From assembly GCF_023983475.1 (NCBI RefSeq), contig NZ_CP092713.1, forward strand, positions 310,001 to 374,000: a DNA stretch of 64,000 nucleotides. The letters are read 5' to 3'. The notes beneath the pieces are model-generated. The model saw nothing but the letters and a program-made list of their open reading frames with translations. It was not told the origin of the DNA and searched no databases. How positions within the stretch are numbered: the stretch's first letter is position 1; the number at the start of each line of letters is the position of its first letter. Below, piece by piece: positions 52,784-60,499 of the stretch. The DNA is from Aliivibrio fischeri ATCC 7744 = JCM 18803 = DSM 507. GTDB lineage: Bacteria > Pseudomonadota > Gammaproteobacteria > Enterobacterales > Vibrionaceae. Both the position numbers and the translations under genes were made by a program.

Positions 52784-53752
52784 ATGCCTATAAGAAAACC
52801 GATAACCTTCATTTTAATTCCAATCACGGTTGGTTTGTCTTCTTCTTGGGTATTGGCTGATACTGCTGTTACGCCATTAAAAACTTATGCTCAATCACCA
52901 GTGCAATCAAACAGTTTAGCGACAGAGCTTCGTTCTGCTTTTGCAATGAAAGACGATTCTGTAGAGTTGTTTGCTACTGGTACCATTTCTAGTGTTTGGG
53001 CTCATTCAGAAAGCTTCAGTATGGATTATTATCAAAATCAAATAGTCACTGGAGCACAATGGCAAATCACCCCTAAATTTAAAGCGGAGTTAAAATATCA
53101 ATATAACTACGCGGGTAACAATAGGCTGGATTCTTTTGTTTATGGTTTCCATGACTTTTTTGGCATTGGTCAAAATGGAAGAGATAAAGTTGAAGATGAT
53201 CAATTTTCTATCTCAGTGCCTAAGTATGGTGTGGATATTCAAGATTTTGAGAATGAAACGTTATCAAGTGCACTTCATAGTTATTTTGAATATCAATTAT
53301 TTACTAATGAACATAATGCAGTAAGTTTAGGTGCTAGTTTATATTTTAATAAAGTGAATAGTGGTCATTTTAAAAGAGAGGCTTTTGAGCAAGGATTACA
53401 GGCAAACTACAGCTTTAGCTATGAAAAACACGCTATTTTTTCTACACTTGGAGTCACTTTTCATGACGGTGGTGTGATAAGTGAATTGCCATACAAAGAC
53501 AATACGGTTTCTTTTGCTATTGGTTATGGTTACGCCATTACGCCATCGCATCATATTGTTACTTCTTATCATAACTATGAAGGAACTGTTGATGATAGTG
53601 ACGATTTTTCAGAGTCCTCTCATGAATATGTTTTAGGCTATCGTTATTTATTGGAGAAGGCTGCGTTTGAGTTTTCTGTTATCGAAAATGCGATAAATAT
53701 GGATAACTCAACTGATATCGCATTTACTTTTGGTGTGCGCTACACATTATAA
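52784..53752 (+). CDS. DUF3187-family outer-membrane protein
   Basis: About 322 aa. Signal peptide (ITFILIPITVGLSSSWVLA), then beta-barrel-like alternation throughout, with DFFGIGQNGRDKVEDDQFSI and a terminal FTFGVRYTL (aromatic end residue-minus-one typical of outer-membrane barrels). The family has no assigned function. The start is not certain: ATG 52784 or GTG 52772. Confidence 0.72.
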   Translation: MPIRKPITFILIPITVGLSSSWVLADTAVTPLKTYAQSPVQSNSLATELRSAFAMKDDSVELFATGTISSVWAHSESFSMDYYQNQIVTGAQWQITPKFKAELKYQYNYAGNNRLDSFVYGFHDFFGIGQNGRDKVEDDQFSISVPKYGVDIQDFENETLSSALHSYFEYQLFTNEHNAVSLGASLYFNKVNSGHFKREAFEQGLQANYSFSYEKHAIFSTLGVTFHDGGVISELPYKDNTVSFAIGYGYAITPSHHIVTSYHNYEGTVDDSDDFSESSHEYVLGYRYLLEKAAFEFSVIENAINMDNSTDIAFTFGVRYTL

Positions 53753-53757
53753 TAAAC

Positions 53758-53797
53758 AAAAAAATTCCAGAGAACTTAAGGGGAAACTTCTCTGGAA
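53758..53797 (-). terminator. Terminator of the AEC transporter gene (minus strand)
   Basis: 10-bp perfect stem TTCCAGAGAA / TTCTCTGGAA; on the minus strand it is followed by seven T. It lies between the convergent DUF3187 and AEC genes. Confidence 0.75.
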
Positions 53798-53834
53798 AAA
53801 CGTGATATTAACTAAAACAATAGTAGATACATTG

Positions 53835-53879
53835 TACCAACATCAGTAATAATTGAGCATCACATTAACGATGTTGGTA
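53835..53879. repeat. Hairpin TACCAACATC / GATGTTGGTA
   Basis: Perfect 10-bp inverted repeat with a 25-nt loop in the same intergenic region. It starts TACCAA and ends TTGGTA, like the element at 427-466, and may belong to the same class of dispersed palindromes; the homology is weak. Confidence 0.4.
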
Positions 53880-53923
53880 TTACTATATATAGGATACTGT
53901 TTTTTCATTTTCCAAAAAATTTA

Positions 53924-54880
53924 TTAAATTAGATTAAATGATGACAAAATAAATATACCTAGAGTGCAAGTAAACAGTGAGGCTACGGTTGTTTGAGCGA
54001 TAATGTTTGCTGCTAATATTGCATTTCTCCCCATTGCTCTAGCCATTACATAACTTGCCGCAGCTGTTGGTGCTGCACTCATAAAGAAAATAAGTCCTAG
54101 CTCTAATCCTCTAAACCCTACGAGGATCCCTCCTGACGTAATGAATAATGGACTTAAGATAAGTTTATAGCTTGTTGCAAACCACGTAGCAGCGCTCTCT
54201 TCTTTCATTGAATGTAAATTAAGTGAGCCTCCCGCACATAGTAAAGCTAAAGGAAGTGTCATATTGGCAAAGTATTGTCCGGCTTGTGAAAGCATATCAG
54301 GTACAGGAATGGAAAGAAGAGAACAAATAACACCTAATACAATGGAAATAATTAATGGGTTTTTAGTGAGTGTTTTTATTATTATCCCAATTGCTTGTTT
54401 TTTATTGTTATCATTCTTAGGTGTAAGAGCTATAACAGCCTGAATATTATATAAAATAGTTGTTGAAGCAACATAGATAGCAGCCAATGCAACACCAGTA
54501 TTTCCATAAGCATTAGCCACATAAGCTAAAGCGATGATCGCCGTGTTAGTGCGAAATCCACCCTGAATAATAACGCCGTGATTTTGCTTGTCTTTAAAAG
54601 CAAATCGAGTGGAGTAAATAGTGAAAAGAAAGAAAACAAAGTTAGCAATAAGCCCATAGATGATTAAATGACTACTTGAGGAAAAATCATGTTTGGCGTT
54701 TACAATACTTAAAAAAAGCATGGCTGGTAAGGTCACTTGAAAGACCAACTTAGATGCAACTTCAATAAAATTATCATTAATAAGATGGATACGTTTAAGT
54801 AGGACACCTAATAGCAACATGACACAAATAGGGCCAGTTATTGAAGCTGAAAATAATAACTGTGTAATGAGGTTATCCAT
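53924..54880 (-). CDS. AEC-family (auxin efflux carrier-like) transporter
   Basis: About 318 aa with ten hydrophobic helices; two-fold layout typical of the family, with conserved GFRTNTAIIALAYVANAYGN and MTLPLALLCAGGSLNLHSMK. Bacterial members export malate, malonate or other carboxylates. The ATG at 54880 (MDNLITQLLF) has AAAGAAG upstream and avoids an 18-residue N-terminal extension. Single gene. Confidence 0.87.
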   Translation of the reverse strand: MDNLITQLLFSASITGPICVMLLLGVLLKRIHLINDNFIEVASKLVFQVTLPAMLFLSIVNAKHDFSSSSHLIIYGLIANFVFFLFTIYSTRFAFKDKQNHGVIIQGGFRTNTAIIALAYVANAYGNTGVALAAIYVASTTILYNIQAVIALTPKNDNNKKQAIGIIIKTLTKNPLIISIVLGVICSLLSIPVPDMLSQAGQYFANMTLPLALLCAGGSLNLHSMKEESAATWFATSYKLILSPLFITSGGILVGFRGLELGLIFFMSAAPTAAASYVMARAMGRNAILAANIIAQTTVASLFTCTLGIFILSSFNLI

Positions 54881-54975
54881 AATGACTTCTTTGTGAGTTT
54901 GAATACAGAAGTTCAGTTTACACAAAGATGGCATGATGAGTGATGTATCAGTCGATTTTTTTGATTAGGATTCAA

Positions 54976-55008
54976 CAAAAAAACCTCTATAAAAAAGAGG
55001 CTTTTTGT
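54976..55008 (-). terminator. Terminator of the small-ORF pair
   Basis: CCTCT (54984-54988) with AGAGG (54996-55000) flanked by A and T tracts; on the minus strand a run of seven T follows. Located about 100 nt past the 72-aa gene. Confidence 0.65.
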
Positions 55009-55110
55009 TTAGTTTGAATAATTATTCATACCATTATTAACTTTCTGTTATGGGGATAACTCATTGGTTTAATTTATAAAGAAGCAAGAGTAATTTTAGT
55101 GAAATTAGAA

Positions 55111-55329
55111 CTACTTGTTAATTGTTCCCCAAAAACTTTGCGTTTTACTTTTAGTTTGTACTTCAATATGATCTAAAGCATGGAAATCTAAAACATTATC
55201 AATTTGTTTTTTTATATAGTTCAAATTTTTTGATTTAATTAAAACTTGTTTTTTATTTTTATCTCTAATTGATATTGAGTATATGAACGTTTCTGATGAA
55301 TATTGAATTTTAAAACTGCGATAAAGCAT
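55111..55329 (-). CDS. Small AT-rich protein, unknown function
   Basis: 72 aa, beta-rich by appearance in the first half (FKIQYSSETFIYSISIRD) and basic (KNKKQVLIKSKNLNYIKKQ). No signal or known domain. It follows the 75-aa gene by 30 nt, so both are probably one transcript. Very AT-rich, unlike core genes of the window. Confidence 0.45.
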   Translation of the reverse strand: MLYRSFKIQYSSETFIYSISIRDKNKKQVLIKSKNLNYIKKQIDNVLDFHALDHIEVQTKSKTQSFWGTINK

Positions 55330-55359
55330 ATTATACCTTATATTTAATCGATTTTTTAT

Positions 55360-55587
55360 TTAAGACTTTAAAGAGTTGATTAGCTTTATTCTTTTCATTT
55401 CGATCACAAAGTCCTTATTATTTTTTGAAGTTATTATTCGATTTAATCTTCTAATTATAGCTCTATCTTTATAACTAAGAAAATAAACCTCTATCATTAT
55501 GATTTTAATAGCTTCTGAAATATTCATATTTTTATCATCAATTAACACTTTAAATATTTTCATATCTTTTGATGTTAGTAATTTCAT
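55360..55587 (-). CDS. Small AT-rich protein, unknown function
   Basis: 75 aa, lysine/isoleucine-rich and mostly helical (MNISEAIKIIMIEVYFLSYK, RAIIRRLNRIITSKNNKDF). Could be a small DNA- or protein-binding factor; no family recognised. Divergent from the chemoreceptor gene across 151 nt. Codon use (mostly AT-ending) suggests recent transfer. Confidence 0.45.
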   Translation of the reverse strand: MKLLTSKDMKIFKVLIDDKNMNISEAIKIIMIEVYFLSYKDRAIIRRLNRIITSKNNKDFVIEMKRIKLINSLKS

Positions 55588-55738
55588 ATTTGTTGCTTAT
55601 TTGTTTTGAATGTGACTAGGATGCTACTCCTGATGATATATAAATCAATAGCATTATTTTTTTTCTTTTTTTGTAATGCAGTGTTTTTTTTTATTGATTA
55701 CGATTAAGATTATGTTGTCAGATAATTAAATATTAGGT

Positions 55739-56950
55739 GTGATTGTGAGTTTTTTTAGCGTAAAGAATAAATTGTTAATATTGTCTTTAACAAGTATTGT
55801 GGGGGTATCATTATTAATAGGGTTGATGACTGCTGGTCAGTTTATTGATGTTCCTGATGATATTAGGATTGTAACAGATACGGTATTGATATCATTATTA
55901 ATAATAAGTGGGTTAATGTCTATTGTTCTTTTTTTTAGTATATCACCAGCCTTATCAGCTCTTGAACAACATCTAGAGCAGCTAATTAATTTTGATTTGA
56001 ATGAAGGTCCTATTTGCGATTGGATAGATAAAGGGCGGTTTGTGAAACACGAATTTGGAAGTATTGCTGAGAAGTTGAAATTATTCAGAATATCAATACA
56101 TCAACTGATTGAAAATATTACGAATACAAATAATTTAATCCATAAAAAGACAGAGCAATTTACGAATTTAGCGATTACATTGAATGATACATCAGTGGAT
56201 CAAGAGTCTCAATTAACACTTATAGTGACAGCGAGTGATGAGATGAACTCATCGATATCCAGTGTAACTGAAAGTTCAGAGTCTCTTGTTGGACAGTCGC
56301 AGGAAGCTCTTGAATTAACAGAAGAAGCTAAAGTATTAGTTGAAGAATCGATGAAATCTGTTCAAGAGGCCAATTCCATAATTGAAACTTGTGGAACTGC
56401 GATTAGGAAATTGAAATCAGAAAATGAACGCATAAATTCAGTTATTAGTATGATAAGCAGTATTGCAGATCAAACCAATTTATTAGCTTTGAATGCAGCA
56501 ATAGAGGCGGCAAGAGCTGGTGAGTCTGGACGAGGTTTTGCTGTAGTTGCTGATGAAGTTCGAGTTTTAGCACAAAAAACGCAGCAGTCTACTAGTGAGA
56601 TTAATACTATCGTTGATACAATCAATATGGAAACAGAGCATGTTTTTAATATGATGGAATCTCAAATATTAGTTGCTATTAATGATTGCGTAGATAAATC
56701 AATGAAAGTTGTTGAATCAATAGATTATGTGAATGATCAGGTTGGGAAAATGAGAGACTCAAATATTTTAGTCTCAACAGCAACGGAAGAACAAGCAACT
56801 GTTATTAATGATGTTAATGTAAATATTAATGAAATATACTTAATGAATAAATCGTCAAGCGATATCATTAGCCAAGTTAATGATGATACTATTGCTATAA
56901 AAGAAATGACGATAGAATTAGAGTCTGATTTGTTTAAATTTAAAATTTAG
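55739..56950 (+). CDS. Methyl-accepting chemotaxis-like protein without a periplasmic sensor domain
   Basis: 403 aa starting at a GTG. Two membrane helices ([20 protein letters not shown] and [20 protein letters not shown]) are separated by only about 17 residues, so there is no periplasmic ligand domain and no obvious HAMP domain. The cytoplasmic signalling hairpin is intact, with the tip [19 protein letters not shown] (about 243-261) and [20 protein letters not shown] after it. It should still couple to CheA/CheW. It would sense membrane or cytoplasmic signals. Adjacent to the HTH gene, 52 nt downstream. Confidence 0.87.
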   Translation: MIVSFFSVKNKLLILSLTSIVGVSLLIGLMTAGQFIDVPDDIRIVTDTVLISLLIISGLMSIVLFFSISPALSALEQHLEQLINFDLNEGPICDWIDKGRFVKHEFGSIAEKLKLFRISIHQLIENITNTNNLIHKKTEQFTNLAITLNDTSVDQESQLTLIVTASDEMNSSISSVTESSESLVGQSQEALELTEEAKVLVEESMKSVQEANSIIETCGTAIRKLKSENERINSVISMISSIADQTNLLALNAAIEAARAGESGRGFAVVADEVRVLAQKTQQSTSEINTIVDTINMETEHVFNMMESQILVAINDCVDKSMKVVESIDYVNDQVGKMRDSNILVSTATEEQATVINDVNVNINEIYLMNKSSSDIISQVNDDTIAIKEMTIELESDLFKFKI

Positions 56951-57002
56951 TTATTTTTAATTTTTTATACTTAGTTAGGGGTGAGTTATTTTTAGTTTTT
57001 AT

Positions 57003-57878
57003 TTGGAAAATAAATTAAATGAAAGTAATTTAACTAAGGTTGAAATAGTTAAAAGGTTAAATAAATTTGATCTGGCTTTCTTTAGTTTAGATACGATAAC
57101 ATTAAGTCGATGGTCGAAAAACAAAACAAAACCATCAAACTATAGACAGTTTTTAATGTATTTGTTTTTTAAAGATAATATATCTAATTGTATGAGATTT
57201 AATAGAAGTTTAAATAGTTCTTCTGTTGAAGTAGATAAGATTGTTGATGTTTATTTTAAATACAGGAAGAATCCTAGCTATGATAAACCATTAATTAATG
57301 AAGATAGTATTATTTATTATTATAATATTTATAATGAATTAGAAATAAGGGAAGTGTTTTCTTATTTATATAACAACTTTGGTTTTTATATTGATATTTA
57401 TGATTTTATTGATCGACATGGTTTAAAATATAACAGTTATTTATTTAAAGAATATGATGTTAAAAATGAAAGAATTACTTCTCATATTCAAGCATCATTT
57501 CTTAATGTTAAAAACTCTTATTGTTTTAAATCATTCTTATTAGATAAAAATGTTAATGTTAATTTAGAAAAAGATGAAGAGTTAATTATTGTTGATATTC
57601 CTTTTTTTAGAGAAAAGAAAACATTTGAAGAGTTATTATTCATTTTTATTGAAAAGTTGATTGAGTTAGATTATGTGAATCATTCAATTTATTTTTTTTG
57701 TGTGAGTGATTATTTTGTTAACATATTAGAGTTGCTCGGTGGGAAGCATATAGGCACCATTCAAGATTCGGCTAATAATATATTTATATATAAAAATAAT
57801 ACACTAAGGTTGTTGTCAAATAAGTATATTGTTGAATTGTATAGGAAATTGTCAAGTAAGAATGAATGTTTGGATTAA
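57003..57878 (+). CDS. Putative HTH regulator with unknown C-terminal domain
   Basis: 291 aa, extremely AT-rich. The N terminus (LTKVEIVKRLNKF ... TITLSRWSKNKTKPSNYRQF) resembles a Cro/C1-type HTH whose recognition helix reads LSRWSKNKTKPS. The rest (about 70-291) has alternating helix and strand without a known motif; the final NIFIYKNNTLRLL could be a GNAT-like or sensor fold, but that is a guess. TTG start, poor Shine-Dalgarno, so the start is uncertain. Follows the chemoreceptor in the same direction. Confidence 0.55.
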   Translation: MENKLNESNLTKVEIVKRLNKFDLAFFSLDTITLSRWSKNKTKPSNYRQFLMYLFFKDNISNCMRFNRSLNSSSVEVDKIVDVYFKYRKNPSYDKPLINEDSIIYYYNIYNELEIREVFSYLYNNFGFYIDIYDFIDRHGLKYNSYLFKEYDVKNERITSHIQASFLNVKNSYCFKSFLLDKNVNVNLEKDEELIIVDIPFFREKKTFEELLFIFIEKLIELDYVNHSIYFFCVSDYFVNILELLGGKHIGTIQDSANNIFIYKNNTLRLLSNKYIVELYRKLSSKNECLD

Positions 57879-57903
57879 TGTGCAGTAACGTTTTTCTGAC
57901 TAG

Positions 57904-57931
57904 AAAAAAGCCTCTTTGAAGAGGCTTTTTA
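57904..57931. terminator. Bidirectional terminator between HTH gene and cosR
   Basis: GCCTCTT / AAGAGGC core flanked by six A and five T; same AAAGCCTCT / AGAGGCTTT type as 26215-26241 and 59994-60020. Confidence 0.85.
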
Positions 57932-57960
57932 TTTTAGAAAGTGGGTGATTTGTATGGTTA

Positions 57961-58434
57961 CTAACTTTTAGCAATACCTTCAAGTTGTAGTACTGGAGCT
58001 GCATCGATATCTTCTGCATTCATCATCGCGGATACACGCTGTACCGATGATAAAAGAAGGCTCTGTTCCCATGCTTCTAGATTATGAAATTTATTTACAA
58101 AGCTGTCTTGTAAAGGAAGAGGAGCGTTATCCAGTAACTCTTTTCCTTTATCCGTTAAATGAGCATGAACTTTACGACGGTCAGATTCGCTACGAATTCG
58201 TTGAACATAGCCATTAAGTTCTAAACGATCAATGATGGTCGTTGTTGTCGCTTGGCTTACATTAGTGTGTTTTGATAACTCTTTGATTGTCACATTATCC
58301 ATTTCTTGAATCGCGCGCATGAGTATCAGTTGAGGGCCTGTTAACCCATACTCTTTGCTTAACTTTTTCGAGTGTAAATCAATAGCTCGAATTATTTGGC
58401 GTATAGCGACCAGAACTTCTTCATGTTTTTCCAA
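57961..58434 (-). CDS. cosR: CosR-type MarR regulator (compatible-solute repressor)
   Basis: 157 aa. The opening EEVLVAIRQIIRAIDLHSKK and LTGPQLILMRAIQEMDNVT, with HTH IKELSKHTNVSQATTTTIID and wing RIRSESDRRKVHAHLTDKGK, closely match the Vibrio CosR/EctR branch as I know it. CosR represses ectoine and betaine-transport genes at low salinity. It is about 54 kb from the ect operon here rather than beside it. In the opposite direction starts an Nramp gene 266 nt away. Identification is by pattern, not alignment. Confidence 0.8.
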   Translation of the reverse strand: MEKHEEVLVAIRQIIRAIDLHSKKLSKEYGLTGPQLILMRAIQEMDNVTIKELSKHTNVSQATTTTIIDRLELNGYVQRIRSESDRRKVHAHLTDKGKELLDNAPLPLQDSFVNKFHNLEAWEQSLLLSSVQRVSAMMNAEDIDAAPVLQLEGIAKS

Positions 58435-58700
58435 GTGACAGACCTTCTGTATGAGTGCGAGATTAAATGGTTATTTTCGCATTGTACTTATGTTCGCACT
58501 ATTCTCAATCTTTTCTATGTAATTACCTGGCTTATGAGTGATTCCAATAACTATTTGCAGCGATGCTGTGTTGTTTGAACTGATTCTCTACTTTGCAATT
58601 GATTAAAATCACGCCTTTATGTAACTTAATTGTTAATTCAAATTAAATTGTACTTGTTCACAGGGGTAGTGAGGCAAGTGTTGTTACTAAAAGGATAGAT

Positions 58701-59975
58701 ATGGAACCGTCTTGTACACAAAATGGCATGAAGCCAAAATTAAAAATAAGTGACCTTTCTCGGTCGTTAGGCCCAGGCATTATGATGGCCGCTGCGGCTG
58801 TTGGTGGTTCTCACTTGGTTGCATCAACTAAGGCTGGAGCAATCTATGGATGGGAAATGTTGCTGCTAATTCTTGCGGTTAATTTGCTGAAATACCCATT
58901 CTTCAGAGCTGGAGTTCAATATACCCTTGGTACTGGAGACAGTATCATTCAAGGTTATCATAAATTAGGACGAGGTTATTTATGGGTGTTTTTAGTATTA
59001 AGTGCAATTTCAGCTGTCGTTAATACCGCTGCTTTATTGTTATTTAGTGCAAGTTTATTAGGCTATTTTTTACCTTTTGATCTCTCTTTAAATGTGTTGT
59101 CTGGTATTGTTCTCATTATTTGTATAACAATATTATTTGCAGGACATTTTAAAGCCTTAGATAAATTGTCTAAATTAATTATGGCCACATTAACGATTGC
59201 GACAACGATAGCCTTAGGTGTTGCGTTTTCTAATGGATCTGTTGCTCCTACTGATTATCAAGGTCCTTCGGTTTGGTCAATTGCGTCTATTGGATTTTTA
59301 GTTATTACGATGGGGTGGATGCCTGCACCTATCGAAATTTCAAGTATCACATCTATGTGGTTAAAGCGTCAGTGTCAAACTCAAAAGGTAACACCACAAT
59401 CTGCCTTGTTTGATTTTAATGTTGGTTATATTGGAACCGCGATTCTTGCTGTTGTTTTTTTATCTTTAGGGGCTTTGGTGTTATATGGTTCGGGAATTGA
59501 ATTTAAAGCATCAGGCATTGGTTTTTCCCATCAGTTAGTGGGAATTTATGCTGCAACAATAGGTGAATGGTCACGTTATTTGATAGCAGTTATCGCTTTT
59601 TTCTGTATTTTTGGAAGTACCATTACAGTGATTGATGGCTATTCAAGAGCGGTATCGGAAGCTCAATTATTACTACAGCGTAAACCATTAAATCAGCCAA
59701 AACACTATAATTCTTGGGTCATGATTGTTTCTGTATTGGCGATTACCATTGTTACTTTGTTTATTTCTTCTTTAATGAGTATGTTAGATTTTGCAATGAT
59801 CATGGCGTTTATCACAACACCGATTTTTGCTGCTCTGAATTATATTTTAGTAACAAAAACGGAATTGCCAGATGAACTAAAAATGGGAACAAAATTAAAA
59901 GCGTTATCCATTGTTGGTTTGATCTATTTATTTGGATTTTTAGCTATTTTTGTTTGGTGGAAATGGCTGATGTAA
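58701..59975 (+). CDS. Nramp-family divalent metal transporter
   Basis: 424 aa, about 11 helices. LGPGIMMAAAAVGGSHLVAS is the first-helix metal-binding region; classical Nramps have DPGN there, but here the sequence is GGSH, and the helix-6 MPxE-type site appears as MPAPIEISS. It therefore belongs to a divergent Nramp-like branch and may not carry Mn/Fe. AAGGA lies 5 nt before the ATG. Divergent from cosR. Confidence 0.8.
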   Translation: MEPSCTQNGMKPKLKISDLSRSLGPGIMMAAAAVGGSHLVASTKAGAIYGWEMLLLILAVNLLKYPFFRAGVQYTLGTGDSIIQGYHKLGRGYLWVFLVLSAISAVVNTAALLLFSASLLGYFLPFDLSLNVLSGIVLIICITILFAGHFKALDKLSKLIMATLTIATTIALGVAFSNGSVAPTDYQGPSVWSIASIGFLVITMGWMPAPIEISSITSMWLKRQCQTQKVTPQSALFDFNVGYIGTAILAVVFLSLGALVLYGSGIEFKASGIGFSHQLVGIYAATIGEWSRYLIAVIAFFCIFGSTITVIDGYSRAVSEAQLLLQRKPLNQPKHYNSWVMIVSVLAITIVTLFISSLMSMLDFAMIMAFITTPIFAALNYILVTKTELPDELKMGTKLKALSIVGLIYLFGFLAIFVWWKWLM

Positions 59976-59993
59976 TACCGTTTTAGTTGATTT

Positions 59994-60020
59994 AAAGCCT
60001 CTTCAAATAGAGGCTTTTTT
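59994..60020 (+). terminator. Terminator after the Nramp-like gene
   Basis: Perfect 9-bp AAAGCCTCT / AGAGGCTTT stem, 6-nt loop and T run. Confidence 0.88.
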
Positions 60021-60049
60021 ATTTGTATGTCATAACACGTATTTTGAAA

Positions 60050-60247
60050 TTAAGGTTCACTTGCCCATTCCCCTTTATCTAATTCTGCTTTCACTGATTT
60101 CGCTGCATCTCGTGAGGCGTGCCCAATAGCAGTGGTAACATCACGTGTAGTATGTCCGATGGTTTTTCCTGCATCTTTTAACTCAGCGCAACCGCTTGTT
60201 ATAAATAATGAACTCAAAAATAAACATAATAGAGTTTGCTTTAACAT
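60050..60247 (-). CDS. Small lipoprotein
   Basis: 65 aa with lipobox ITSGC at 17-21 after a hydrophobic signal. The mature 45 residues are amphipathic and repeated in style (GHTTRDVTTAIGHASRDAAK). Resembles small entericidin/envelope lipoproteins but the family is not certain. Own promoter probably to the right. Reads away from phoX. Confidence 0.68.
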   Translation of the reverse strand: MLKQTLLCLFLSSLFITSGCAELKDAGKTIGHTTRDVTTAIGHASRDAAKSVKAELDKGEWASEP

Positions 60248-60402
60248 GATTTTCCTTGATATCTACGTTAGATGAATCAATACAGACTGAAATAATGGAT
60301 AAGTTTTATATCAGATAAATATTAAAGAAAGAATTATTGTGATAGTGAATGTTTTTATTCTGGGATGAGTACTAAATTTTGATTTAAAAATACGCAATCA
60401 AA

Positions 60403-60435
60403 TCGTCATGTCCTTTCAATATTTCTGTCATAAAG
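60403..60435 (+). promoter_or_regulatory. Pho box of phoX
   Basis: Three in-phase 11-mers TCGTCATGTCC, TTTCAATATTT, CTGTCATAAAG; the outer two match the PhoB half-site. Six bases on is TAGGCT as -10. Spacing and -10 match the box at 37543-37575. Confidence 0.72.
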
Positions 60436-60499
60436 CCCCTTTAGGCTACTTCTGATTGTAAAAATACACTTATAAAAATAACAGTTTGAAAAGGGAAGT

